Shown here piece after piece: positions 37,901 through 46,979 of a stretch of DNA of 64,000 nucleotides. Both the position numbers and the translations under genes were made by a program. The notes below the pieces were generated by a model. That model saw only the letters and a list, made by a program, of their open reading frames with translations, was not told where the DNA came from and made no database searches. This DNA is from Grimontia celer (GTDB lineage Bacteria; Pseudomonadota; Gammaproteobacteria; Enterobacterales; Vibrionaceae), in NCBI RefSeq assembly GCF_900055185.1, contig NZ_FIZX01000002.1, forward strand, positions 1,368,586-1,432,585. Direction: 5' to 3'. The stretch's first letter is position 1, and the number at the start of each line of letters is the position of its first letter.

Positions 37901-40900
37901 CCGCCTGGCGGATGTACATGTCTGCCTGACGGTGTAGGTCCAGCGCCACACCCAGATTGTCATAGGCAGAGTCTAAGGAATCGGTGGCCAGCAAGAGGGC
38001 GGATTGGGCTTCGTTGTAGTTATCCGCCGCCACATTGAGCTGGCTGCGCGCCTGAAGCAGCAGTTTCTCAGCATTGGCTTTGTCCACTTCTGCCTGCGCC
38101 AGGGTCACGCGGGTACTGGCGACCGCCGCTTCCCCGGCCTCACGTGCTGAGCGGGCCGCCGTCAGCGCGGCTTCGGCATCGGCAATGTCCTGGTCAATTA
38201 AAAGCAGAGCAGCGCGCGAATCAGAAATAGCCGCGTTGGCATTGGCAATGGCCGTTTTAGCCGCTTCTTTCGCCGCGTTGGCTTCGGTGACTTTGTCGTA
38301 GGCGACGTCGACCTCGGTCAGGCGGTTAACCGTCGCCTGCAGGGTATTTTTATTGGTAACAGCGTTGTTGATGGCAACCAGATAGCCCTCGAGCAGGTTC
38401 AGCTCTTTGATACCTTCATTGGCCCAATTTTGAATATCTAAATAAAAATTGTAGTAGTCAATTGCTATGGTATTCACAATGTGATCAGCAAAACCCGAAT
38501 GTATCGAGGCAAAACCGCCATTAAATACTGCACCATATACAGCCGAAAAATAGTCCATAGGGTATAGTGTGGTAGGCAAGTTTCTGTAATTGTACGCAGG
38601 TAGGCTTTGGAATAACTGGATTAAACCATTTAAAACATCTTTGTACTTTTTCACTTCCGAAAACGCTGGAGCCAAATCCACGCTATTGATGAAATCCCCA
38701 ACTATAAACCCCGTTTCGATAATCTTGATCGGCATATTTGTAATCTGAGGGAATTGAGGGCTTATTAAACCAACAACCCACTGATGCATTCTCTCAGTAG
38801 TATGCCCAAATTGCCCTGATGCCAGACGATCATTCATTTTTGGGCTTAGGTTTAATGCCTTATAGGTATCAGTCACATGATACGTTTGAGAAGCGCCCTT
38901 CACCCCGGATGTCAGATAGTTCCGCAGTGCCGTTCTGGCATTCCCCTCCTGAGTTGTGGCGGCACCAAGGTCTGTGATGGCTTCACTCAGCTCTTCCGCA
39001 TTCGCCTCTTCATCCAACACGCCTTCCTGCGTCAACACCGGCTCATGTATGGACAGCAATTCATTGGCACTGTCGAGTTTCTGGGTTTCCAGTTGAAGGG
39101 TTTGCTGCGCACTGGACTGGTCATCCAACGCCGATTGCTTATTGGCACTGAGCTGCGCCACCGCGGCTTGAGCGTTGCCCACATTCAGGATGTGTGTCTC
39201 CAGGGCTTGCTGCTGGGTGGCCAAAGTGGATTGGGTGTTTTTCAGCGCAGTATCTGCATCCTGAACAGCCTGCAACTGCGCGTCATAGGCGCTGCGCCGC
39301 TCAGCCAAATCAACCAACTGCTCGTCGATTTTCTCAGAAAGGGTCGCCACCTCGCCTTTCAGGGTGGCTATCTTCGCCTTGTTAGCCAGGATGTCCTTTT
39401 CAGCGTCAACCTTCACCCGGACAGCATCGTCGAGGCTGTTTATCGCGATGCTGGTCACCACATCCTGCACACTGTCTGTTGCGTCCAGCTCAACCATCAG
39501 CGCTGACTGGGTTGTGAGAAGTTCGGTCTCTTTCGCTTCCAGTTGCACCAGCTTTGCCAGCGCCTCACTGTTGTCCGGGTCGATTGTCAGCAAGTCCTGC
39601 TGAACGGCAATGTCTGCGGCGTTTTGTTGCAGTTCCAGAGCAGTAGCGCGGAGCGCCTCACGAAGCGCGGTAGTCACCGATTCGGATTGGCGCGTCGACA
39701 GGGTATTTTTCAAAGTCTCGAGGGTTTGCTTGGCTTCGTCTCGGTCAAGCAGGGCGTCATAGTAAGTGGTAAGCCTGTCAGCCAACATCGCCATGTCAGA
39801 AAGGGCACTTTTTATGTAAGTGCGAAAAACGATGGCATCGCGTTCAGCCTGATACATCGCGGCGTTGTATGCGCTTTCAGCGGACGGCGCATTGACTTCT
39901 TGCTCACGGGCCTCCCACAAGGCCGTGGCTTCTTCCTGTGTCAGGAACCATTCAGATGGGTCAGATAAAAGCGCATCCAGTTGCGTCAGTGTTTGTGTCA
40001 GGCTCTTCTGCACATCCAACATGCCTGCAACAGAACTGGTGGTATAGGATATATACCGAACATGAGCGAGGTGATGCTGCAGGGTTGTTTGCTGGGCTTT
40101 GACTGATTCGAGCCCTCCCGGGCTTAGCGCATCGTTCAGCGCTTGCTCGAAGTGCTCGCTATATCCATAAATATTGAAGTGATTGCTATGGCGATCCAAC
40201 TCCCAATCAAAAAGAGCATGTGCCGAGTGCAAGTAGGGGACGCTGTAGTATTGATAAGGAACATACAAGTTGGGCAAAAACTCATCGGTAGCCGCATTAA
40301 AGCTCTGGGTGATTGAGCCATACATCCCCTGAATAAAGCCTGTTACCGACCGGTTTTTCTCCTGCGCCAGCGCTATGGCCGTCTCATAGTCGACCTGAGC
40401 CTGCTCAATGGCGGCCTGCAGCTCGGCTTCAGTGCGGGCATCGGCGATTTCATGACTGACCGACAGCGGCGCTTTTTGCACATCCGCAGGCTCGCCGAGG
40501 GCGGTAAATGCATGCTCAGCGATTTGGGCTTCCATGTAGGCCTGCCGGGCTTGCACATCTGCCAACGTCGTCTGGGTCTGGGTTTGGTTGGCCTGGGTAT
40601 AGGTCACGGTATACCGGGCAGCCATATCATTTCGTATCGCCTGCTCTGTCTGGAACACGCGCGCAACGGCCGCTTGCAGATTAGCAAGCTGGGCATTAAG
40701 GGAGGCTAACTCCGCCTCATCCGTCACCCCTTCAAAGCGAATCGCGTTGATGGCGGTCACCAGTTGACTTTCTGCTGTGTTCAGCAGGGATAATGCTGCC
40801 TGCGCTGCCATATCAGAGGTCGTCGATTGGCCTAAAACGCCTGACGGCAAGGCAAAATCATCCGTCATGTCTGGCAACAATTCGGTGATGACGCTCTCTC

Positions 40901-43900
40901 CCACCAACGCCTGTACGGCGGCTTCGGTGACGGCTTTATGGCTCAGTGCCGCTTCATACGCGTTATTGGCAACGCCAACTGCAGCCCTGGCGGCAGCTAA
41001 CTCTTCGCTATACTCCGCCCTAAGAGCGTTTTCCTTCTCGGCGATTTCTTGTCTAAGCGCCAGGATGTCCTGCTTGAGGGTTTCCTGATAGGCCGCCTCT
41101 TCCCGCACTTCCAGGTACAGGCTGTCGATGCGGTTTGCCGCATCATTGATGTCGATACCCAGAGTATGGTTCTCTGCATCTGTCGCTGCGATGTCCTGCT
41201 CAAGGGCCAGAATGTCGGCATTCAGGCTGTCAATACGTGCCTGCTGTTCATTGACTTCATTGAGTCTCTCCTGAAGATACTCAGCCGCATCCTCAATCCC
41301 GCCCAGGGTGTCCAACGCCTGCTGGAACACCCCATAATCACTGAGCACACTGTCGCCATTGCGCACGCTGATGATGGCGTTCTTGATGGCGCTGTTGTTG
41401 ACATACTCTTTCTTGGTCGCGACTTCCGAGTGGCGGTTGTATTGGTACTCAATCAGGTAGCCGTCACCATCCAGGGTAAAGCGCTTGCGGCCCAGGGTGT
41501 CATAGACCGTCATCTCACTGCGCACGGTCTCGTTCGCCAGTTGCGTCTTGAGGTGCTCGCTGAGGGCGTTGGTGTCCGTGAGTGCAGCGGTCAGGCTCAC
41601 CGTCTCGCCATAACGCAGGGTCTGGGTGACCCTGCCTTCCCCGTCATAGCGGCGCTCACTCACCTGCCCGTTCGGGCTCACGGTAAAGCGAAGCTGTCCT
41701 TTGCCGTCATACAGGCTGTGGGTGGTGCGGTTGGCGGCGGAGGCCTGGTTCCAGCCCGCTTCGGTGGTCGGCTTGTGGTATTGGGTGGTGGTCAGTACCT
41801 GCCCGTTGGCGTTATAGGTGTAGCCGGTGGCATACCCGGCCCCGTCGATTTCGTAGGTGATACGCCCGTCTTTGTCGTACTGGGTTTTCGTGACGCGGTC
41901 TTTTGTGCTGTCGGCCACCTTCTCGGCTTCTTTGCCGGTCAGGAAAGCGGTCCAGGTGCGGGGCGCTTCAATAGCGTGGGCATAGCGGGTGGTCTGTGTC
42001 ACCCGGTCATTCACGTCATAGTCGTATTCGGTGACATAGTTCAGGGCATTGACCTCATGCACCACCCGGCCGCGGCCGTCATAGGTGTAGCGGGTCACCG
42101 CACCGTTGCCGGTGATTTTCTCGGTCACCTGGCCGGCCCCGTTGTAGCGGTATTCCGTGGTGCGCACACTCTGGGTCTGGTCCCAGTCGGCGCCGGATTT
42201 CACCACCTTGTGGGTGAGATTCTGTTGGGCGTCGTAGCCATATTCGGTCACGCGCTCTTCCAGTACCCGCGCCGCCGCAGTGTCGGTGGCCGCAATCACC
42301 TCGCCTTCCACGCTGCGGAGCACCTTCCCGTTGGCATCGTACCGGTAGGTGGTGGCAACACCGCCTAATTCGGTGTGTATCTCCCGGTTATGGCTGTCAT
42401 AGCGGACCGTGGTGACCCGCCCTTCGCTGTTACGCCAGATAATGCGGTTCTGGCTGTCATAGCCGTATTCCGTGGTGAGCGTGATGTCATCCACATGCTG
42501 GATAACCTGCCATTGCAGGCCGTTGTCTTTGTAGCGGTATTCGGTTTTGCCCCCTTCACTGTCAACCGTGAAGTGCAACAGGCCAGTGTCAGTATCGTAG
42601 GTGTTGGTGGTCAGGGTCTCGGCCGTGTCACTGCCCGCGGCGGTAAATTCGGTGCGGGTCACCTGACCCCGGTGGTCATAGTGGAAGTGGCGCTGGTTGC
42701 CCTCCCCGTCAGTGACCGTCAGGGTCTCCCCGTGGGCATTCTTCTCCGTCGAGGTCCGCACCCCGCCCGGGGTCAGGATAGTGAGGGTGCTCAGGTGGTC
42801 GTCATAGGTGTAACGGGTGAGCAGCCCCTTGCCATCACTCTGGCTCAGGGTACGGCCGAATGCATCCAGCTCGATACGCTCCTGCATGGCCCCGCTCAGG
42901 CGGGTAATGCGCTTACGCCCCCACTCCGCATAGGTCAGGGTGGTTATTCTCCCGGCACCGTCCCTCTCTTCCACCCTGCGCCCCGCATGGTCATACTTGC
43001 GCGTCCACTGGGCCACGTATTTGAGCCTGGATGACGGCGCAATGTCATTCAGCGAATCACCGCCAGTGATGCTGCTCCCCTCACGGGTGTCTTTCGCCAC
43101 CGACTGGGCAATCACATTCCCCCGCGCATCATAGCCATACTGGGTCACATAGCGCGCAATCAGGTCACCCCGGGCCTCCCCTTCCGTGGTGTTGAACGCC
43201 TGATAGGCATCCGACACATGCTGGCGCACCGTATGGCTGACATGGCCTTGATGGTTGTAGTGATACGCAGTGGTGATGCCTTCCCCGTCCACCTTGCGGC
43301 TCAGACGTCCGGCGTTGTCATAGGTGAAGGTCTCTTTGCGTTCCCCCCCGGCTGTCCGGGTGTGGGTCTCCCCGAAGGCGTTGTAGGTGGTGGAGGTGGT
43401 GCTGCCCTCTGCGTCGGTCGTCGACAGCAGGCGCCCTGCCCGGTCATAGGCATAGGTGGTGGTGCCGGTCGCCGGGTGGGAAGTGCTCTCTGTCCAGCCC
43501 ATGATGTTGTAGGTGGTCTGGCTGCCCTGCTGCGTGACCAGGTCGGTCAGGGCCAGCGATTGCCAGTCCTGTTTCCCCGCCAGGGTCACCTGGCCTTCTT
43601 GTTCATGAAAGCCGGTGTAGGTCTGGTACACGCTGCGGCTGTCGTCCGTGTTGGCTGCCAGGGTCTGCTGGCGCAACAGCCCGGTCACCTCATCGTAGGC
43701 GTAGCGGGTCTCTATGCCATACTGGTTGATGCTGCTGATAAGGCGTCCCGCGCTGTCATGGCTCACGCGGCTCAGCAACTGGGCGGTGCCGGCCTGACTC
43801 AGGATGCTCTCCATACCGCCATCACGGTTTTTGACCACACCCAGGTAGCGGTAAGTGGCCACTTCCCGCCCCCCCTCCAGATAGCGGGTCCCGGTTAAAA

Positions 43901-46820
43901 AGCCCTGGGCGTCCAGCACATATTGCTGGCGTCCCCTGGCATCGTAGAAGGTCTGGATGCGGTCAATGTCTGTCGCCTTGGTATTGTCGACATCCGCATT
44001 GGCCTGATGGTAGGTACGGGTATCACTCAGACGCCCTGCCGCGTCATAGGCATAGCGGGTAATAAAGCCGTCAGCATCAGTCTGGCTCACCAGACGGCCC
44101 GCCTCATCGTAAGTGCGGGTGACACTGACGGTATTCGCCCGGTCACCCTCTGTGTAAGTCAGGGTCTGGGTCGGGCGGTCCTGGTGGTCATACACCGTCT
44201 CCGCCACACGCCCTTCCCCGTCTATCACACGGTGCACGCGGCCACGGGCATCGTACTCAGTGGTAATGATGCGGTGGGTCGCCTTCTCACTGACCTGGGA
44301 CAGGATATCCTCTGCCGTAACAGCGAGGGTGGACTGGCCATCCTCGTCACTCAACCAGCCGGTCATGTCCAACGCACTGTCGTAGCGGATTTCCTGCACC
44401 ACCCGCCCTTCACTGTCCCGGCGGTACTCGGTCACCTGACCGGTCACGGACACACTCACCCACAGACGTCCCGCACTGTCATACTGCTGCACGCTCACGC
44501 TGCCGTTCGGGTAGGTGCTGGCCACAAGCTGGCCACGGGCATCATAGACAAAGCCACGGGTGCGGCTCGCTTCCCCTGTCGCCCGCTGGGTCTCGGTCAC
44601 CAGCTCCCCGCGCGCACTGAAGGTGCGCTCGGTCACCAGGCCACTTTCCTGGGTCACCAACACCTGCCGGCTGGCGTCCAGGTACTGGGTACTGACGGTG
44701 TTCCCGGCCGCGTCCGTGGTGCTGATAACCCGGTTCAGGCCATCCACCACCTGGCTGCTCTGGGACAGCACCCGCACTTCCCCCGTCGCCAGGTTCCCGC
44801 TCAGGGTCTGTGTCCCCAGCAGGTTGCCGAACGCATCATAGGTCATCTGCACATGTTCAGTGCCGGTCACTGACAGGGTCAGTGCCCCGTCTGCCGCCCG
44901 CACACTCTGGTCTACCAGTGACCACTGGCCGTCTTTGACTTCACTCACCGCCACCAGTAGGGTGTCTGAGGCGCGGCGCTCGTCTATTGTCCCGGTAAAC
45001 AGCGGGTGGTCCAGCCCCAGGGCTTTCAGAGCATTCGCGGCCTTGCCGCTGAAGTTGTTGGCCCAGCCGTCTGAGCCGGTCACCACCACCTTGCCCCCTT
45101 CTTCCGGCATCACCAGTGCGGCTAATGCCTCTGTCAGCAACCGGCCCCCGGCCGCTTCAGTCTGGGTGTCTACCGTCGTACTGGAGACCACCCGGTGCTG
45201 TGCATCCAGCACCGTCAGGGTAATGCCCGTCCCCAGGTCGCTCACCACCGGGGTGGTGCCCACGCTCACGCTGCGGCCACTGGCCTGTGTCGAACTGGAG
45301 ACCGTGATGTCGGCCACCACGATACCCTGACCTTCACTGTCCAGCTGGGTGTAGGTGGTCTGGGTCGCCACTTCCCCGCGGGCATAGGTGTAGTCCGTCA
45401 GGATACTCTGTTGTTTGTTCTGTGTGCCTGCCCAGCCCTCGAGAGCGGACAGGTCAACCACCGCCCCGGTGTCGAACGGCGCCCCGGTGTACACCCGGGT
45501 TGAGACCCGCTCGCCCACCCCATTGTAGGTGTGCTCGGTGACACTGCCCACCGAGGACACAGTAAAGCGCAGCAGGCGTCCGTCATACACCGCATGGCTG
45601 ATACCTTCAACCGTGCCGTCTTCGTGGTAGCGGGTGCTGCTGATACGCTGGTTGTTGGCATCATAGGCATGGGACAGGGTCAGCACCCCGTTGCGGTGCA
45701 CCTCTGTCAGGTTACCGTTATCGTCATAGGTGTTACGTACCACCGCCCCGCTGGCGTCGGTGACGGTCTTGAGGTTGTCAGCGTCGTCATAGGTATAGGT
45801 CATACGGCCTTGCACCGCAGCAGCCTCTGCCCCGGCACTTTCCCCATACACCACGTCCGGTGACAGCACGGACGTCAGGCGTCCTTGTGCATCGTGCTGG
45901 TAGTAGCGCACCGCGCCACCCGCATCGGTCACCGCCAGCTGGTGCCCGTTGGCCCGGGTCATGTCCCAGTCAAAGGCCGTCACCTGACCGTTATCATTGA
46001 CAGTGCTCAGGCGCGTCTGCCCCTCCACATCCTGATACGACAGGGTCACCACACTGCCGTTACTCTGGGTGACACTGTCTATCAGGGAGGAGGTGCCGTG
46101 ATAGGTGTAGGTGGTGGTAAAAACATGGCCATCTTCGATAGATTTATCCGCCGGGGTTAAGTCCACCGTCACCGACGACAGACGCCCCAGGTCGTCATAC
46201 CCGTAATGGACTTTGCTGTGGCTGTGGGTCAGGTCACCGTCTGCCCCCGCCACATAGGTATCTAAACGCGAGACACGGCCGGCGTCATCATAGACCACAC
46301 TCAGGGTCTCCCCGCCCGCGCCCACCAGCGAAGTCAGCACGCCATTCTCATACCCGTAGGTGACGCGGTTGCCGTCGCTGTCTTCGGTGTACTGAAGCTG
46401 ACCGTCACCCACACGGTACACTTCACGAAGACCCGTCGTCCCTTCGGTGTACACCCAGGTCTCTCCGTCACGCACCAGCACATCATGGGCACCGCTGCCG
46501 GACGTCGACAGGTACGACCCATCCGCTTGCAATCGGAACACACTGCGATGGCCATCCCCGGTCACGCGCTCAAGCACATCCCCGGCCGCCAGCACTGAAC
46601 GCTCAAACGAGAAGCGCCACGCTTCCCCGCTGGTACCCTGGCTGTTGTAGGTGCGTGCCAGTGACAGGTCCAGCCCCTGGGTAATCAGACGCTGGTCGGC
46701 GCCCCCCGCCACGACATTGCCGGTGAACGCGTTCACGGCTATCCCGCCTGCGCCCCCGACCGTCGCCTGTCCCTGTACGTCAAACTGTCCCAGCCCTGCG
46801 CCGCCGATGATAAGTGCCAT
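31929..46820 (-). CDS. Giant YD-repeat (Rhs/Tc-like) polymorphic toxin with coiled-coil insert
   Basis: 4963 residues in one uninterrupted frame; AAGGA lies 8 bases before the ATG. There is no signal peptide (MALIIGGAGLGQFDVQGQ). YD repeats fill about residues 90-1800 and 3010-4250 (YDARGR, YDDAGR and similar). Between them is about 1200 residues of helical, Ala/Glu/Gln-rich coiled coil, broken by two aromatic-rich blocks (near 2165-2255 and 2645-2810). Then come a LysM domain (about 4277-4325, YTVGANDTLQRIAQ), a hydrophobic run (about 4365-4395) within Gly/Ala-rich sequence, and a toxin tip (about 4836-4963). The tip has a PD-(D/E)xK-like motif: RPE near 4875, EVK near 4886, then Q and R residues. 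The usual Rhs DPxGL boundary was not seen. Expected model: a YD cocoon that encloses or delivers a nuclease. An immunity gene follows. Confidence 0.92.
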   Translation of the reverse strand: MALIIGGAGLGQFDVQGQATVGGAGGIAVNAFTGNVVAGGADQRLITQGLDLSLARTYNSQGTSGEAWRFSFERSVLAAGDVLERVTGDGHRSVFRLQADGSYLSTSGSGAHDVLVRDGETWVYTEGTTGLREVYRVGDGQLQYTEDSDGNRVTYGYENGVLTSLVGAGGETLSVVYDDAGRVSRLDTYVAGADGDLTHSHSKVHYGYDDLGRLSSVTVDLTPADKSIEDGHVFTTTYTYHGTSSLIDSVTQSNGSVVTLSYQDVEGQTRLSTVNDNGQVTAFDWDMTRANGHQLAVTDAGGAVRYYQHDAQGRLTSVLSPDVVYGESAGAEAAAVQGRMTYTYDDADNLKTVTDASGAVVRNTYDDNGNLTEVHRNGVLTLSHAYDANNQRISSTRYHEDGTVEGISHAVYDGRLLRFTVSSVGSVTEHTYNGVGERVSTRVYTGAPFDTGAVVDLSALEGWAGTQNKQQSILTDYTYARGEVATQTTYTQLDSEGQGIVVADITVSSSTQASGRSVSVGTTPVVSDLGTGITLTVLDAQHRVVSSTTVDTQTEAAGGRLLTEALAALVMPEEGGKVVVTGSDGWANNFSGKAANALKALGLDHPLFTGTIDERRASDTLLVAVSEVKDGQWSLVDQSVRAADGALTLSVTGTEHVQMTYDAFGNLLGTQTLSGNLATGEVRVLSQSSQVVDGLNRVISTTDAAGNTVSTQYLDASRQVLVTQESGLVTERTFSARGELVTETQRATGEASRTRGFVYDARGQLVASTYPNGSVSVQQYDSAGRLWVSVSVTGQVTEYRRDSEGRVVQEIRYDSALDMTGWLSDEDGQSTLAVTAEDILSQVSEKATHRIITTEYDARGRVHRVIDGEGRVAETVYDHQDRPTQTLTYTEGDRANTVSVTRTYDEAGRLVSQTDADGFITRYAYDAAGRLSDTRTYHQANADVDNTKATDIDRIQTFYDARGRQQYVLDAQGFLTGTRYLEGGREVATYRYLGVVKNRDGGMESILSQAGTAQLLSRVSHDSAGRLISSINQYGIETRYAYDEVTGLLRQQTLAANTDDSRSVYQTYTGFHEQEGQVTLAGKQDWQSLALTDLVTQQGSQTTYNIMGWTESTSHPATGTTTYAYDRAGRLLSTTDAEGSTTSTTYNAFGETHTRTAGGERKETFTYDNAGRLSRKVDGEGITTAYHYNHQGHVSHTVRQHVSDAYQAFNTTEGEARGDLIARYVTQYGYDARGNVIAQSVAKDTREGSSITGGDSLNDIAPSSRLKYVAQWTRKYDHAGRRVEERDGAGRITTLTYAEWGRKRITRLSGAMQERIELDAFGRTLSQSDGKGLLTRYTYDDHLSTLTILTPGGVRTSTEKNAHGETLTVTDGEGNQRHFHYDHRGQVTRTEFTAAGSDTAETLTTNTYDTDTGLLHFTVDSEGGKTEYRYKDNGLQWQVIQHVDDITLTTEYGYDSQNRIIWRNSEGRVTTVRYDSHNREIHTELGGVATTYRYDANGKVLRSVEGEVIAATDTAAARVLEERVTEYGYDAQQNLTHKVVKSGADWDQTQSVRTTEYRYNGAGQVTEKITGNGAVTRYTYDGRGRVVHEVNALNYVTEYDYDVNDRVTQTTRYAHAIEAPRTWTAFLTGKEAEKVADSTKDRVTKTQYDKDGRITYEIDGAGYATGYTYNANGQVLTTTQYHKPTTEAGWNQASAANRTTHSLYDGKGQLRFTVSPNGQVSERRYDGEGRVTQTLRYGETVSLTAALTDTNALSEHLKTQLANETVRSEMTVYDTLGRKRFTLDGDGYLIEYQYNRHSEVATKKEYVNNSAIKNAIISVRNGDSVLSDYGVFQQALDTLGGIEDAAEYLQERLNEVNEQQARIDSLNADILALEQDIAATDAENHTLGIDINDAANRIDSLYLEVREEAAYQETLKQDILALRQEIAEKENALRAEYSEELAAARAAVGVANNAYEAALSHKAVTEAAVQALVGESVITELLPDMTDDFALPSGVLGQSTTSDMAAQAALSLLNTAESQLVTAINAIRFEGVTDEAELASLNAQLANLQAAVARVFQTEQAIRNDMAARYTVTYTQANQTQTQTTLADVQARQAYMEAQIAEHAFTALGEPADVQKAPLSVSHEIADARTEAELQAAIEQAQVDYETAIALAQEKNRSVTGFIQGMYGSITQSFNAATDEFLPNLYVPYQYYSVPYLHSAHALFDWELDRHSNHFNIYGYSEHFEQALNDALSPGGLESVKAQQTTLQHHLAHVRYISYTTSSVAGMLDVQKSLTQTLTQLDALLSDPSEWFLTQEEATALWEAREQEVNAPSAESAYNAAMYQAERDAIVFRTYIKSALSDMAMLADRLTTYYDALLDRDEAKQTLETLKNTLSTRQSESVTTALREALRATALELQQNAADIAVQQDLLTIDPDNSEALAKLVQLEAKETELLTTQSALMVELDATDSVQDVVTSIAINSLDDAVRVKVDAEKDILANKAKIATLKGEVATLSEKIDEQLVDLAERRSAYDAQLQAVQDADTALKNTQSTLATQQQALETHILNVGNAQAAVAQLSANKQSALDDQSSAQQTLQLETQKLDSANELLSIHEPVLTQEGVLDEEANAEELSEAITDLGAATTQEGNARTALRNYLTSGVKGASQTYHVTDTYKALNLSPKMNDRLASGQFGHTTERMHQWVVGLISPQFPQITNMPIKIIETGFIVGDFINSVDLAPAFSEVKKYKDVLNGLIQLFQSLPAYNYRNLPTTLYPMDYFSAVYGAVFNGGFASIHSGFADHIVNTIAIDYYNFYLDIQNWANEGIKELNLLEGYLVAINNAVTNKNTLQATVNRLTEVDVAYDKVTEANAAKEAAKTAIANANAAISDSRAALLLIDQDIADAEAALTAARSAREAGEAAVASTRVTLAQAEVDKANAEKLLLQARSQLNVAADNYNEAQSALLLATDSLDSAYDNLGVALDLHRQADMYIRQAEVSKDEAKATLAEAQELVSLAHFSVYRKANADIASHDTSYEYDDRGQLKTELSALVSFGEHTDAGVQQYIGRLAIEHTYDSLGNVRTTTTAANTNQASTKAFEYDVQGNQTRAVGLGGGSVIYNNQNLAAVNINALGHRRDRVYDDEGRLRYEVDELGFVTEHRYDGLNQKTTQLRYANAYTASRPEGEPLTLAALDAFISEGEGGDYRALDYRYSTRGELETTTTSSSVDSQTRTNGVHHNAFGDKTSTFTTYVDEQGESLTVTNQQHLYNAAGQLMASQDAEGYVTVYAYNGYGELSSQREIKARYVDSNNNPLVWDRTSVEAWAETQQGAARERRTDFAYDARGNRQQVTQVDVEYAQHGGTTVEQVRGDLITTTYHDHAGRQFMTVQEAAPSDPASHLIAENRTLQSYDALGRLVSSWSKRKDYVVSGLQLSLEGVIPDRLQKHQLTSYRYDAQGNLMATESDGRTTYQYYDADGKLTRRVDAEGNVTHVEMDDMNRTQAEWRHVSAPGYQYQQRTEYNYDATGRQTGTTVVVNGGDNIREEAHYNAFGEVEAKTHNGVVQEAYVYDGLGRVDTKTMHGSQHNVITTYQYNWLDKVTVETLGGNRTTTRAYDLKGNLTGEKGPWFDGKQSVTTQTFDRWGNVLKQTMNGNTYDFVYNHANQVILQTSPLENKTIVDATGQVDTDARPQTRMFYDQHGNRIAVQDANGHWQWSGYDLTGQKLWDKNGQGGITRYYHNIHGEMVGRINTDGQGEVYRYNNNGQLLTRSKIDNAKELIVLEEGNDVYYHETDDGSPGYLEVYAQYAYDQAGQRYHEQWFGGSGYEIYTRFDAAGRVLETKGAGQHKRYTYDSFGNKEAEIWLDGGIEQARKTSAYDAFGKLSTETLYDGSVVTHHYDRYGQLDKKTGAISIDYDYWENGLLKSQTTGTKTESYQYNVDGKETRRVLSDGATALVTHTEWDNLGRIERIRNEAVSAFGQSLNASTVAYRYDAVGNRRKITTTGEQNSTRWYHYDKDNRMVGSHTRAHDVGTNSIGNHAGDRTITYTATGQKKDETRWENKTRDGHTALVETVDVFDYDSNGHLTWVESAEVVQGQSYVVRRVSMENHKTGHAELQRDTVYTYAYVNGQVSGNATESKTTVMDFAYQDGRLSWQEVKENGDPSTTTHFYYHFNGQLREQRNVIYGEDRGVDKYTYTYRAKDLQKATITADSTRRGNGSGFRAGTTTHHYNNTGQLTGITSTRNESERKHLTDFNGQIALQLDVDKNTLLANLTTSGNPLATITKGKVDADLLDDSGSSAGQQPGTYTVGANDTLQRIAQLVYGDSRYWYLIADANGLSPTEPLTEGKLLVIPNQHTQTFNGAESFKPYNESEVLGNVNPDPIALPPPKKSCNPIAMIVMVVVAVVVTIYTAGAAATLFAGGGLTAGGVGAAGVGALGGVAAGGAVVTTAAGVTTSLGALGLAGAAAIGGAVGSAASQLVGKGLGVVDDFSWEQVALGGLTAAAASGIGGALGEYGVFNANPDAANLAWRQAGNAAVSSATSYGGNYLGSKLLGEDFSFSWTNLAASAVGSVVSVGSAQLTKGLNVVGDTIDNFVSSATASALRGESFRRNAGNILTDAFGNALATAATSGAREAYDIERSAAFEREKLRKSIDENSIRLLKTVDFKQREEQPGRILLANVNTPEAPKGVVPSPARVQADALLYTAEQQRAVWDELEHMLGDEEFANIGGYKEFGDYIYDDLLTSALTKQTLRDLQIADITVIPDHGGLGDSLGVLYDRVYDLEGNQYAGIDNDTANAFTDGFIQAQDTHNLRTTGYRMAGVDYAIGGVAGRLLGIGLTGLGTLGKYGAARFSGGVSSSNLPSQRPSWRQSEIDVTAPLELQGFRTQVSFKDGVEVPYGTKGSTRPEAYTEGLSVEVKNYNVETSQGRSNLVRNVSNQAQHRAQNLPANTTQQVNIDVRGQNVSRTELNQMIERMVERSNGALRAEDINILR

Positions 46821-46899
46821 CTGTTCTTTCCTTGAGTGTTTTTATGGGTGACACCCCTACATGGAAAGAAACGCGGAAAAAACTGAGCGGGAAAACGAA

Positions 46900-46943
46900 A
46901 AAAGGCCACAAAGCGTGAGATGAGTCACGACTTGTGGCCTTTT
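46900..46943. terminator. Hairpin terminator between the flagellar-type operon and the giant toxin gene
   Basis: AAAAGGCCACAA and TTGTGGCCTTTT form a 12-bp perfect stem over a 20-base loop, with A and T runs on both ends. It lies 37 bp after the TPR gene stop and 80 bp before the toxin start, so the toxin gene is either separately promoted or reached by read-through. Confidence 0.85.
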
Positions 46944-46979
46944 GAGAGATCTCAGAAGGAATAAAAAGAAGGAAAAGCG

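Noticed and set aside
41049-42368. A 439-codon open frame on the plus strand inside the giant gene, with many more such frames between 33.8 and 46.8 kb
   Set aside because: They are antisense to the GC-rich YD-repeat coding sequence, have low-complexity Val/Gly/His-rich translations, and lack homology-like motifs. Such shadows are expected opposite GC-rich repeats.
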